From Sciurus carolinensis (taxonomy: Eukaryota; Chordata; Mammalia; Rodentia; Sciuridae): 64,000 nt of DNA. The notes below the pieces were generated by a model. The model did not search any database. It was not told the DNA's origin and worked only from the letters and a program-made list of their open reading frames with translations. Positions 12,071-23,628 of the stretch are shown here, one piece after another. The stretch's first letter is position 1, and every line of letters begins with the position of its first letter. The position numbers and the translations under genes are program-made. The DNA lies in contig NC_062213.1 in the NCBI RefSeq assembly GCF_902686445.1, positions 53,860,268 to 53,924,267 of the forward strand. The letters are read 5' to 3'.

Positions 12071-12920
12071 TCCTAGGCAGACATGATTGAGTTATGATCA
12101 TGCCTTTTCACAGGAAACTGATTCCATGGGTATAGCCAGATAAATAAGCACAAATGCATACCTCTACTTAAGCAATAAGCCCACAGTGCTGGGATACATT
12201 GGGTTAAGAAATAAATGGTCAAAGTCCTATGTCCTGAGGGAGTAAGCTTGGGGTATTTACCTGCCTAGGTCACATTTATCTAGAGAGATAGAAGGCTAAT
12301 TAAAAGGAAAACATGATATAAATGAGATTAAGTCAGTTTCTTGGCAGCAGATTAGGTGATGTTTTTTTCTTGTCAAAATGAGGTTAAGTTGATGAATACT
12401 AGGGTTGGCAAAGAATAGATTATTGACTAAATGTAAAAGTTTGAATTCAAGCCAGCAAGAACAGCATCTATGATACAATAAGGGATGATGAGTACTATCA
12501 ATTTAAGGATGTATCTAAGGATGTTTCAGAGCAGAATTTATGCATATTTAAGAAACTGTTCCAGGGAAATACCAAATTATTTAATTAAACCATGACTGTT
12601 TTATATGTTCCACAAATGAGCTTGTCATTTAAAATTGCATTTCACAACAGTCTGTAATTTAATAGTTTTACTGTAATTTAATGTTTAATATTTCCATAAC
12701 TTGTATTAAGTATTTTGAGGAAAAAAAGCAAATAATAGAGATTATTTATATAAAGTATTTTTGGGGGAAAAAACTGCAAATAACAACAACTTCTTAATAG
12801 CGCAGCTTTCTTCTCCATCATTGCAAATTCCATATCCTCGGTTCAGGTTTCCTCTTATCTACTAATTTTGGAAGACTTGGTTTATATTACTTCTGAGAAA
12901 TATTTCTTGATATCATGCAA
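12071..12920. other. AT-rich non-coding stretch
   Basis: No recognisable gene or repeat beyond short homopolymers. The 60-aa minus-strand open frame has no features. Confidence 0.45.
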
Positions 12921-12924
12921 ATTA

Positions 12925-13720
12925 GTCATTCAATTAAATAGCAAATATTTATTGAGGATGAGCTATCTTCTTGGGGTTTTTCTAGAAATGAAGACTGTGA
13001 AAACCACAGAAGAATATATTTAATCAATGAACTATGCACTCCAAACTTTAGGGCTCTTGAGGCATTTACATTCCAAGGTAAAGGAACAGAACGCTAACAT
13101 GACATTTCCCCACTATTTTAATGCTAATTTCAAACCTGATAAGACATAAAATAAAATAATGTGACAGAGAGTGACTTCTACAGGGAGAATGTTGCAAGCA
13201 AAAGAAAGAGCATGTGTTAAAATCCTGATATGGAAATAGGTTTGGCATGTTCAAGTGCCAGAAAGAACCACGTGAAAGTAGTTGAAATTGATGTCCACAT
13301 GTTGGAAAAAAATGAGAGAGGAGAAGGTAGACTAGTTAGCAGATGATAGCAACAGCCTAAATCCAAGTTTTTGAACTTGGATTTTAACATCAAAGGTACT
13401 AAAAAGGGTTTGATTTCTAGATATGTAACAGAAGCAGAGCAAACAAGCAATTAACAAGGTATTCGTACAGAGTGTGAGAGAAAGAAATGTATTGATATTA
13501 AGCCTTAACTTTTGGCCTTGGCGACTGGATCGGTCATGATGCTAATTTCTGAGATGGAGTAAGATTGAGAGAGACAGGTTCATAGATAAATCAACAGTGC
13601 TTGCATTTGCCATGGTAGATTTGGGGTGCTCCTTACATACTGGGTATGCAGTTGTATGTGTGCATCTAAGGGTATGGAGGAAAAGTCAAAGGTTAGATGA
13701 TTAGTGAATAGAAGACAATT
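12925..13720 (+). mobile_element. Second ancient LINE 3' end (L2/L1ME class)
   Basis: This starts 'ttcaattaaatagcaaatat', like the copy at 11575. It then shows 'gtgacagagagtgac', 'ggcatgttcaagtgccag' and, further on, a 'ctaatttctgagatggag' and 'tatgcagttgtatgtg' series matching the same family. Two same-strand members 1.3 kb apart may be one element split by unrelated DNA or two insertions. Confidence 0.6.
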
Positions 13721-14199
13721 CTAGCTATAATGTCTAACATAATCACTTACAAAGTAAGTGGGCTAAAGAGGGAAATGACTCTGAGAGCATATATCATCCC
13801 TAAGGAAAAGGAAGACTGTAAAACATATGTTAATGAGTGCCCCTCTCTGCTCCCAAAATATAGCCAAGTTAAGGGACCTATGACAGCAAGCCAGGGCTGG
13901 AAACTCCAGATATATTGATCTTGAAGGACTCTGGCTTTCTCATGCACTCTTGGAACTAGGGTAAATAAGAGTTATCTGTAGAAAGCTCTTCTCTTGCATG
14001 TCCACCAGAACAGTTACACTTTGGGAGGTTGGTCAGACAAACAGGTGAATGCTAATGATGTCACTGCCTCTGCAGCCTAACATAGTACTCCTCCCTGAGT
14101 GGGTTGTGTAGGGAACTGAGGGAACTGTGGAAAGCGCATGTGTCATTGTGTCATTTGCCCAGCTGGACACCAATGAACAAAGCATTGTGAGGGACAGAG

Positions 14200-14270
14200 A
14201 TGCTGCTCTGTAAGCTCCATGAGGACTGGAGGTTCTGGTCACCTTTGGCACTGAACTTCTCTTGAAGCAG
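14200..14270 (+). mobile_element. Possible L2 3'-end fragment
   Basis: 'ctgtaagctccatgaggac' is followed by 'ctttggcactgaac', which resembles the L2/MIR3 3' end. The GC-richer surroundings (about 13950-14450) are otherwise unassigned, and the 93-aa minus-strand open frame there lacks any recognisable domain. Confidence 0.4.
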
Positions 14271-14689
14271 TCCTGATTTCTTGTAGCCTTTCTTTAATAA
14301 ACTACGTATCTCAAGCAGTCTCCAGGCACTCTCTTTGGCCTGTCTGCCACCAATCCCATGGCCTTGGCACAAATGGGCTATGGAAGTGACATGGGGCAGG
14401 GGATTTTGAAATGAGGGGAATTTGTCTGTCAAATAAGGTCACCCCAAAGAGAGTAGAGGATTTGTTTTTATATAGAAAGAGAGAGAATTATTGATTGTAA
14501 GAATAAAATATATGTAAATATTCTATGTAAATATATGAATAGACCAGTGAATCTCATCATTGTGTACATCTTTAAGACTGGGACCCTAAGAAGGATAAGA
14601 TATATTCCAGGCTTGTATAAATATACCAAAATATATTTTCACATATAACTGAAAATAACCAATAAAACAACATGTTTGTTGTCTTAAAA

Positions 14690-14787
14690 AAAGAAAAGAA
14701 CAAAGAAAATCTTGGTGTGATGAAACTGTTGTGCATCATGATAGTGGTGGTGGGGTGTTTGACATTAAGCATTTGTCAAAGCCTATG
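14690..14787 (+). mobile_element. L1M 3' UTR, left part (host of younger L1)
   Basis: 'ggtgtgatgaaactgttgtg', 'catgatagtggtggtgggg' and 'taagcatttgtcaaagcc' follow the order of older L1 3' UTRs. The sequence resumes at 17219 ('gaactatacaccaaaaag', 'tattttaagtaaatta'), exactly where the intervening younger L1 ends. Confidence 0.8.
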
Positions 14788-15908
14788 TGGTTTGTCTCTG
14801 TGTCTTCTATTCTGTAACATTGGTCTGCCTGTCTATTTTGATGCCAATACAATGCCGTTTTTGTTACTATTGCTCTGTAGTATAGTTTGAGATCTGGTAT
14901 TGTGATACCTCCTGATTCACTTTTTCTGCTCAGGATTGTTTTAGCAATTCAAGGTCTCTTGTTCTTCCAGATGAAGTTCATGATTGCTTTCTCTATTTCT
15001 ATAAGGAACGTCATTGGGATTTTAATTGGCTTTGCATCCAATCTGTATAGCAGCACCTTTGGTCAAATGGCCATTTTGACGTTATATATTCTGCCTATCC
15101 AAGAACATGGGAGATCTTTCCATCTTCTAAGATTTTCTTCAATTTCTTTCTTTAGTGTTCTGTAATTTTCATTGTAGAGGTCTTTCACCTCTTTTCTTAG
15201 ATTGATTCCCAAGTTGTTTTTTTTTTTTTTTTTTTTGACGCTATTGTGAATGGAGTAGTTTTCCTACATTTTCTTTCAGAGGATTCATCACTTTTGAATA
15301 GAAATGCATTAGATTTATGCATATTGATTTTATATCCTGCCACTTTGCTGAATTCATTTATTAGTACTAATCGTTTTCTAGTAGTTTTTTGGATCCTCTA
15401 AATATAGAATCATGTCATAGGCAAGTAGTGACAGCTTGTGTTATTCTTTTCCTATTCATATCCCTTTAATTTCCTTGGTCTGTCTAATTGCTCTGGTTAG
15501 TGTTTCAAGGATGATATTGAATAGAAGTGGTGAAAGAGGGCCTCCCTATCTTGTTCCAGTTTTTCGAGGGAATGCTTTCAGTTTTTCTCCATTAAGAATG
15601 ATGTTGGCTGTAGACTTAGCATAGATACCCTTTACAATATTGAGGTATGTTCCTACTATCCCTATTTTTTCTAGTTTTTTAAGCATGAAGTGGTGCTATA
15701 TTTTATCAATTACTTTCTCAGCATCTATTAAAATAATCATATGATTCTTAACTTTAAGTCTATTGACATGATGAATTACATTTATTGATTTCCAAATATT
15801 GAACCAATCTTGCATCCCAGGGATGAACCCCACTTGACATGGTGCACTATCTTTTTAATATATTTTTGTACATGATTAGACAGAATTTTGTTAAGGATTT
15901 TTGCATAC
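14788..15908 (-). pseudogene. L1 ORF2 fragment, inverted 5' part of a twin-primed L1
   Basis: Read on the minus strand, this runs through L1 ORF2 from the reverse transcriptase ('gtatgcaaaaatccttaac' side near 15905) to the region just upstream of the plus-strand part ('cagaatagaagacacagag' near 14800). Stops, frameshifts and a T-run at 15219-15236 break the frame. Together with 15909-17208 it forms one element whose 5' part is inverted. The two parts are almost contiguous in ORF2, with only a short piece missing at the junction. Confidence 0.9.
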
Positions 15909-17208
15909 AATGGAAAAAAGATAGTCTCTTCAACAAGTAGTGCTGGGAAAACTGGAAATCCATATGCAGTAAAATGAAATTAAACCTCTATCTCTCATCC
16001 TGCTTAAAACTCAACTCAAAATGAATCAAGGACTTAGGAATTAGACCAGAGACTCTGCACCAAATAGAAGACAGAATAGGCCTGAATCTTCATCATATTG
16101 CCTTAGGATCAGACTTCCTTAACAAGACTCCCAAAGCACAAGAAATCAAAGCAAGAATCAACAAATGGGATGGACTCAAACTAAAAAGCTTTTTCTCAGC
16201 AAAGGATACAATCAATAATGTGAAAAGAGAGCCTACACAGGGGGAGAAAATCTTTTCCACATGTACTTCAGATAGAGCACTAATCTCCGAAATTTATAAA
16301 GAACTTACAAAATTTTGCACCAATAATACAAAGAACACAATCAATAAATGGGTCAAGGAATGCACAGACACTTTACAGAAGAAGACATACAGGCAATTAA
16401 TAAATATATGAAAGAGTGTTCAACATCTCTAGTAATTAGAGAAACACAAATTAAAACAACTCTAAGATTTCATCTTACTCCAATTAGAACGGCTGTTATC
16501 AAGAACACGAACAATAATAGATGTTGGCATGGATATGGGCAAAAGGCGCACTTTTACATTGCTGACGGGGTTGCAAATTGGTGCAGCCACTCTAGAAAGC
16601 AGTGTGGAGAATCCTCAGAAAACTTGGAATGGATCCACCTTTTGACCCAGTTATCCCACTCCTCAATTTATACTCAAAGAACTTAAAATTACCATACTAC
16701 AGTAACCTAACCACATCAATGTTGATAGTAGTACAATTCACATTAGCTAGATTGTGGAACCAACCTAGAGGCCCTTCAACAGATGAATGGATAAAGAAAC
16801 TGAGATATATATATATATATGCAATTAAATATTATTCAGTCATAAAGAAGAAGAATATTATGGCATTTGCAAATAAATGAATGGAATTGGAGAATATCAT
16901 GCTAAGTGAAATAAGTCAATCCCAAAAAACCTAAGGCTGAATGTTTTCCCTGATAAGTGGATGATGATATATAATGGGTGTGGGGGAGTGGGGATGAGAG
17001 AAGAATGGAGGAACTTTAGATTACGTACAGGAAATGAGAGGGAGGTGGGGTACGAAACATGGTGGAATGAGACAGACATCATTTTCCTATGTACATGTAT
17101 GATTACACGAATGGTATGAATCTACATCGTGCACAACCCCATTTGTGTACAATTAATCAAATGCAGTCTGTAAAAAATTTAAAAATAAAATAAAAAATTA
17201 TAAAAATA
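15909..17208 (+). pseudogene. L1 ORF2 C-terminus, 3' UTR and A-rich tail
   Basis: Starts at 'tggaaaaaagatagtctc' and continues through the C-terminal part of ORF2. Overlapping frames at 16220-16411, 16348-16686 and 16602-16880 carry recognisable pieces: 'REPTQGEKIF', then 'YMKECSTSLVIRETQIKTT', then 'LARLWNQPRGPSTDEWIKKL'. At least two frameshifts separate them. The 3' UTR (about 16880-17165) includes a G-rich tract at 16977-16995 and ends in an A-rich tail. The element is flanked by near-identical 10-bp repeats AAAGCCTATG (14778-14787) and AAAGTCTATG (17209-17218). Confidence 0.93.
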
Positions 17209-17218
17209 AAAGTCTATG

Positions 17219-17290
17219 AACTATACACCAAAAAGTTAATTTTATTTTAAGTAAATTAAAAATTAAAATAATTCTAAAAATAAAAAATGA
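17219..17290 (+). mobile_element. L1M 3' UTR, right part
   Basis: Continuation of the older L1 3' end interrupted at 14787. It ends in an A/T-rich tail around 17290. Confidence 0.75.
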
Positions 17291-17716
17291 ATGAGTCCAT
17301 AAGAGACTTGGAATTCAGAACTGAAGAAGAATGATGGTTTAAGATGGATTTTGAAACATTTCATTTATACAAAAATAGAAAAGACTATTTGATTCAGATG
17401 GGTGGTGAATAATACACCATATTTTTCTATTTTATTGGGTTTCTTTAGGGAGAATGAGGTAGGATTTTAGGTGAGGGGAAGGAGGTCAAGTTTTTGGAGA
17501 TTTTAGGGAAGAGGAGAAGAAAATAGATAACAGTTTTAACCAATTACAATATCAACTTACACAATAGATAGAGTGAAAGTGTCTAGCACTAGTATGTGTT
17601 TCTTGGAGATTTGTCATCAACCAATGAAATTGAAGTTGTTAAGATAAAATTAATGCTTATCATATCTATATATTATTTCATACATATATCCATATAATTA
17701 TTTCCTTATATATATA
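17291..17716. other. Non-coding stretch
   Basis: No gene or named repeat. A purine-rich part (about 17450-17525) and an AT-rich part (17640-17716) precede the MaLR element. Confidence 0.5.
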
Positions 17717-17718
17717 AT

Positions 17719-18015
17719 TATTTTAGTCAGATTTTTCATTGCTATAACTAAAAGACCTGACTAGAACAGGAGAAAAAGTTTATTTGAGGATTCACATTTT
17801 CAGAGGTCTTATAGTCCATAGAAGACCTGCTCTGTTCCTTGGGGCTTGAGGTGAGACAGAACATTATGGCAGAAGAGTGTGGCAGAGAGAACTGGTTCAA
17901 ATGACAATCAGAAAGCAGAGGGAGAGAGACTCCACTCGCCAGATACAAAACATATACCCCAAAACCACAACCCCAATGCCCTACTTCCTCTAGCCAAACC
18001 CAACTTGCCTCTATG
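17719..18015 (+). mobile_element. MaLR 5' LTR, 3'-truncated
   Basis: It aligns block by block with the 3' LTR at 19224: 'tttagtcag', 'aaaagtttatttgagg', 'tttcagaggtcttatagtcc', 'gacagaacattatggcag', 'agagactccactcgccagat'. Similarity stops near 18015, so roughly the last 150 bp are missing and the internal region follows at once. A candidate 5-bp duplication ATTAT lies at 17717-17721 and 19660-19664, but the flanks are AT-rich, so it is weak evidence. Confidence 0.85.
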
Positions 18016-19223
18016 ACCTTGTTGGTTGCAGCCCAAGAGGCCTTTCCATTGGCTGTCTCAGCTCGATTCCTGCAGCCTTCCTCAGTGGACAATCCACATA
18101 ACTGGCATTTCTTAATCTCAGGCGTCTTCACTGCAGCTTTGGTTTCCTTCTCAAATCTCCACATGTTGCCCTCTCAGTGTGTGCCCACAGGGACTCAGAC
18201 CCTGTTGCACTTTGCCTGGCCTCTCAGACCTACCTTTGAAATATTGGTGGGTACCTCCATGAACCCCTAACTCCAGCATCCTGCATTCCTGCAGAAGGAA
18301 CACTACATGATTGATGCCAAGGTCTGCCACCATCAAAGGGCTCCAGATAAGGCAGAACATCATGGCTAAAGAGTGTGACAGAGGGAAGTGGCTCACAAGA
18401 TTATCTGGAAGCAGAGCAAGAGAGAGACTCCATTCACCAGATATAACAGCCAAGCTTTCAGGTACCCTGGCTGAAGCAACCTCTGAGTGTCTGGGTGGCT
18501 GAGCCCATTGAAAAAACTTCCTAGACATCTTTGTGCAAGAAGGGTGCCCTACTGGTCTCTTCTTCAGAGAATTTTCACTTTTACTCTCTTGTGCGTCAGG
18601 TGGGTGTGGTCTTGCCAGCTCCTGAGGTACCCTCAGGTCATCTTTCCTATAGTCTATGGGCAAAGTCTTTAGCATTTGTTTGGTGGCAATAATGTCTTTA
18701 ACAACTACAACTTCCTTAAACTCAGTTTTACTCTTGCCTTTCAAGTTCACGGTTTTTCTAATGTTTCTGCTCTGCTTTCTGCTCCAAATTTATTACAATA
18801 AATTTGGGTAAAAGCCACCAGCAATATCCATGCCACGGTCTGAATGCTATGTTGACTAGACATTTCTTCGACCAGATTAAGAAGTCTATCACTTTTAAAA
18901 TCAGCTTCACGGAAGGTATCAGGACACAGACAAAATGCAGTCAACTTATTAGCCAGAACAAAACATGAATGGTCTCTACTCCAAATTCTAACAGAGTCCT
19001 ACTTTTCTGAACCCTCTTGAGCCCTGTCTTCATTGTACACAGTCCTATTGGCATTCTCGTCTTCTGAGGTCCCAACAGAATCCGCCATTAATCTCCACTT
19101 ACAACAATCTAAACCATCTCCAGTTTGTACTGCTACACATTTCAAACTTCCTCCCACCAAAAAATGCTGAACCACATGGTCAGGTTAGTCACAGCAATGA
19201 CCCCACTTCTTGGGACCAACTTC
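18016..19223 (+). mobile_element. MaLR internal region (non-coding)
   Basis: Its order matches the non-coding internal part of MST/THE1-type MaLRs. The best segments are 18810-19020 ('tgaatgctatgttgactag', 'gcagtcaacttattagcc', 'ggtctctactccaaattc') and the end 'gggaccaacttctgtgatag', which runs into the 3' LTR. MaLRs encode no proteins and were mobilised by ERVL enzymes. A 199-aa minus-strand open frame (18151-18750) lies antisense to it and has no recognisable domain. Confidence 0.85.
18345..18455 (+). repeat. LTR-like segment inside the MaLR internal region
   Basis: 'gataaggcagaacatcatgg', 'gagtgtgacagagggaag' and 'agagagactccattcaccag' closely match the middle of the flanking LTRs (17850-17945, 19365-19455). 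The element therefore holds three copies of this LTR segment. Insertion, gene conversion or recombination during reverse transcription could explain it. Confidence 0.75.
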
Positions 19224-19659
19224 TGTGATAGTCAGCTTTTTTGCTGCTAGCAATAAAAGACCCAACCAGAGCAATTGTAAAGGAGGGAAAGTTTATTCGA
19301 GGGCTCACAGTTTCAGAGGTCTTAGTCCAAAGAAGGCCAGCTCCACTCCTGGGGACTTGAGATGAGGCAGAACATCAAGGCAGAAGAGTGTGGCAGAGGG
19401 GACTGGTTCACATGATGATCAGAAAGAAGAGAACGGAGTTCTCCACTTGCCAGATACAAATATACACCCCAAAGCCATGACCCCAATGTCCTACTTCTTC
19501 CAGTCACACCCCACCTTCCTCCAGTTACCACTCAGTTAATCCCATCAGGGATTAATTCACTGATTAGGTTAAGGTTGTAACCTAATCATTTCTCCTCTAG
19601 ACCTTCTTGCATAATCTCATATGTGAGCTCTTGGAAAATACCACATCTAAACCATAACA
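19224..19659 (+). mobile_element. MaLR 3' LTR, complete
   Basis: A 436-bp LTR from TGTGATAGTCAGC to ...CCATAACA. It serves as the in-window reference for the other MaLR LTRs. Its second half contains 'cagttaatcccatcaggg', the site that is split by retroviral LTRs in two other copies (26.3 kb and 62.8 kb). Confidence 0.92.
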
Positions 19660-19664
19660 ATTAT

Positions 19665-20300
19665 ATATATAACTATATAATATATAATAAAATAAATATC
19701 ATTATATAGTTATAGTTATATATTATATAATATTATGTAAAATTATTATATATTGCATATATATAATTCAATAGATTCCCTCACTTTATGGGTCATGTTC
19801 CTACACTCTTAAAACAAGTATTTTTTAACTGATAAAATTAAAGGGAATTTGGGAAACATAAAAACTTCCTGTTTTTAATTTTCCCTTGCTTTAATTTTGA
19901 ATTGATGCAAGAGTTCCAGGACATTTGACCTCCACATAGACTAATAATTGACTGTGGGCCACACTTAGGGTGATGAATAACTTGAGTGTAGCAGCTCTCT
20001 TTACCTAAGAGTAATTCCTAAGGATTGATTCAAGGTGAATCAAGGGCTGGCAACACTGCCAATGGTTCGAAAAATGAATGACTTCTTCCTGAAAGGCAGA
20101 AGTGTTGGATCTCATAAATGTGGTGGTAACATCCACTATGAAAGGGCTCCCTCTTTAGTTTCTGTGTCTGTGAAAATTGATACCATATTGTCTTTAAACA
20201 GATGGATGAATTTATCAGTTGAGTCCTATGAACCTAAGGTATACTTTAACCAAAAGCTTTCATCTGCAGCATAAACTTCTTCTGTTGATTAGTAATAATC
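19665..20300. other. AT-rich tract then unassigned sequence
   Basis: 19660-19770 is an almost pure A/T tract of TATA-type repeats. 19900-20280 is not recognisably repetitive. It holds a 79-aa plus-strand open frame (20035-20274) with no domain, and I do not call it a gene. Confidence 0.45.
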
Positions 20301-22850
20301 TTGTTTTCTATTTCTTCTTTTGTCAGTTTTGGCAGTTGTAATTTTTTTTTAGGATCAACTGAGTTTTATTTACATTTTCAAATATAGTACCATAAATGGC
20401 TCCTTTTATTGTCTTTTTTATGCACAGGTTATTTAGTGACATGATCTTTTTTATTCCTGTTGCTTATTTTTTCTCCCCCTACCCCTGATTAATCTTTCTA
20501 AGCTAACTTTTCAAAGAACTAATTTTCAGCTTTTTTAATTCTCTAGGTCATGCATTTTCCCCTTTCATTGATCCTTTGATTTTTCTTTTTTACTTTTATT
20601 CTAATTTGCAATGTTGTTTCTTCTTTTACCCATAAACTATTTTAAAATGTATGCTTAATTGTTGGGAACCTTTTAATTATCCTTTTCTGTTTACTTCTAG
20701 CTTAATTTTATAGAGGCCAGAAAAACTATCTTGTTTAATATATGTCATTTGAAATATTCTTAGATTTGCTTTATATTCTAGCATATAATCAACTTAGTAA
20801 TGATATGTGTATGTAGTCATTTATTTTGTTTGATATTCTATGTTATGTATTATTCTATCATTTATTGAGAAAGATGTGTTATGATCTACAACTATGATTT
20901 TGAATTCATCTATTTCTTTTTATGTCTGTTAATGCTTTCTATAAAGAGATTAAATGCAAACAAATTTGGAATTATTTACATAATTATTATGTATTAGCAA
21001 TTTTATCCTTACTAAATGAACTCTTTATTTCTATTTTGCTTCTTGTATTAAGGTCTACAGTTTTTTCAAAATATAATAAAAATGAACCAACTTCATTTTT
21101 GAGGTGCATAATGTGTGCCATAACTTTTTCTATCATTTAACTATCAATATTTCCATTTCTTTATATTTCAGGATTTTTCTCAGTCAAGCACTATTTTTAT
21201 CTCATAGTATTTATTCCATATACATTAACATGCTGAATAGAACATTAACTTTTGGATTATCATATTGCTTTTTTCTATATTATACTAGAAAAATGTATAT
21301 CTGTCCTTTGGTTGTTCTTCTTTTGGATTAATCAATTATTATTCAATTGTCTCACATTATATTACATTTTTAGCTATGTACATGTATATATTTTCTATGT
21401 TCACAATTATCCTAAACTTTACATCATTAACCTTTAACTAATGCAAATTAATTTTGATTATACCCAGGATAATATTATAATCTTACAATACTTTTGTGTC
21501 ATTTACACACTTTTGCCCATTTATTTCAATTTCATCATATATTTATTTCCATGTGTACTTAAACCCCCAAATATATAATTTCATGTTTATCATAAGTATA
21601 ATTTTATTTGTTCTATATTTTCTTCTTTGATTGATTTTCATTCTCTTCTAAATTTCAGTCTTTCCCTATAGAATCATTTTTTAATATCTTAAAAACTCAA
21701 GCTACATTTATTTGAATGTAGTTCTAACTGGCAGTATGACTCAGCTTTATTTGTCAGAAAATGCCTTTATTTCACTTTTATTTTGGTAGATATTTTTTCT
21801 TGATATCTGTATTTGGGGTAGCAGATGTTTTGTTTTACTCTTTAATTACTTACCTCTGTTGTTTTTTGACTTCCATCATTTCAATGGAATAGTTTCAGCT
21901 GTCAGTTTTATTGTTCCTTTAAAGGAAATATATCTCAACATCTCTTCTTAAGATTTGTTCTTTAACTTTGGTTTTTAGCACTTTTGCTGCAACATGGCTT
22001 CTTTCTTTATTTCTTTCCTTCGTTCTTTCTTTCTTTCTCTTACTTATTTGACTGGATTTCTTGGAATTTCTTGCTGTATGGTTTGATATATTTTATTCAT
22101 CTGAAAAAATTGTGGCCATATCATTTCTTCCTATTGTCTCACTCCATTGCTTGGAGACTTCTCTAATGTGTGTATGAGGGCTCCCATATCTTCTGTGTAT
22201 CCTTTTCCCTCTATTTGTTATGTATTAGGTATCTCCTTCTGATGATTTCCAGTTAGATAATCCTTTACTTTACTATGTCTGATCTGCTATTAAAGACATC
22301 TATTATTTCCTATTGTATTTTCTTTAAGTTCTGAAATTCAATTTTTTGTGCATTTCAGTTTTCCTGCTGAAAATCTCCACTTAATAATCTCTTTCCTATA
22401 ATCTGAATGCCTGGATCATTTCATGTTGCTTATTTGGTCTTTTGGTTTTATTTCTTGTTATTCAGTGCAAAATATTTCATGTGGGAAATTATGGAGGTTC
22501 AAAGTGATATTACCTTTTTCTGGGTAGGATTCATTATATCTTCTGATGTGCAGTCTGTGTGGAAGACCATGATCTATTATGAAGTGGGTTGAATCAAAGT
22601 TGGGTTGGAGTTTGTTAATTCTTGATCTAATTATGTTTGCTCTTTTCCCAGATTGCTAGTAGCTGTTTGAGTGTCTCTACTAATAGTCAAGTTATACTGG
22701 AGCCCATCTCTCATGTTGCAATGTAAACTCTCATATTTGCCACTTCCACATTTTGTGCCTGACAAAACCTTCCTTCTGCCTTTCAGGAGCTTTGTAAAAA
22801 GTTTCTTATCTTTTTTTCTTCTCATCAGACCATAAATTGTGTACATGCCT
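20300..22850 (-). mobile_element. Long ancient L1, minus strand (ORF2 5' part toward the L1 5' end)
   Basis: T-rich sequence that reads as reverse-complement old L1. 'caaagaactaattttcagc', 'acccataaactattttaaaa', 'ttctagcataatcaactt'-like blocks and 'gatctacaactatgattttg' follow the ORF2 endonuclease region in order (20510-20940). Further right, 'ttatttgtcagaaaatgcc' and 'tctgatctgctattaaag' fit the more 5' part of old L1s. All reading frames are broken, and several 60-80 aa open frames here are remnants. Limits, especially the right one, are approximate. Confidence 0.65.
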
Positions 22851-23474
22851 TTAGAGGAAAAGTATAGAGTTCTGAGTTTACCTTTTTACTCCTCTCCTCT
22901 TTCAGAAATCTTGCATGTTTATGTCCTACCTGCATTGGTAGCCTTGAACTTTGTCTACTTAGTATCATGAGATTGCCAAAATTGCTACTTGCTGCACTGC
23001 CCCCTTGCCCCAAGAGGCTCTCTTGCTTATTTCTCACCTTTTAGCATTGGTCTAAGCTATGAGGCTTTAAAATTTCATAATTTAGGAAATAACAGCTTCA
23101 CCTCTGTCAGGAGCATCAGCCAGTAACCAATAATCATGCCTTATGAGAGGAACTTGTCCTTCAGTGCTGCTCTGCCCCTCAGCCTCTCCTGTATATAATC
23201 TGATATATGTGGTCCAAATCTGGGTCCACAGCTGCATGGCCAGAAGTCTAATCTAAAATCTCAGTATTTTACATATACAAATTACTTTAAACATTTGGCC
23301 ATAGATGGTTGCCAAGAAACTTTGCAGGACTTGGCAAAAAGAATTCTTTTTCTGGGAACAAGCCCGAAAGCATCAGCCTCAGACTTTTAAAACTTAGGAT
23401 GTTAGGGGGAAAATCAGTAGGACCTCTGTTTTCAATGAAATGGATCGGTGTGGTACTTACATTTTAATATGTAT
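22851..23474. other. Unassigned non-coding stretch
   Basis: Less AT-rich than its neighbours. No domain in the 70-71 aa open frames. It may be the L1 5' region or unrelated. Confidence 0.35.
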
Positions 23475-23477
23475 CAG

Positions 23478-23628
23478 TAGCACTTGGAAGATTTATTAAA
23501 TCAAATATTCTTGGACCCCACCCTCAGTGCATTTGGTTCAATAGGATTGAGATGAGCCCTGAAAGTTCTAACAAGTTCCCAGGTAATATAGATACTGTTC
23601 CCAGGACCACAGTTTCAGAATCATTGTC
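23478..23628 (+). mobile_element. MER5A (hAT-Charlie non-autonomous DNA transposon)
   Basis: Diagnostic blocks are in order: 'gcacttggaagatttattaa', 'cttggaccccaccctcag', 'gttctaacaagttcccagg', 'ccaggaccacagtttcagaa', 'tcattg'. The length and order fit MER5A, which is fixed in placental mammals. Confidence 0.88.

Noticed and set aside
16220..16880. Series of plus-strand frames as an intact gene
   Set aside because: They are frameshifted pieces of the L1 ORF2 C-terminus.
17748..18164. 138-aa minus-strand frame as a coding region
   Set aside because: Antisense to a MaLR LTR and its internal region; related LTR copies give similar spurious frames (for example 19322-19531 and 62569-62768).
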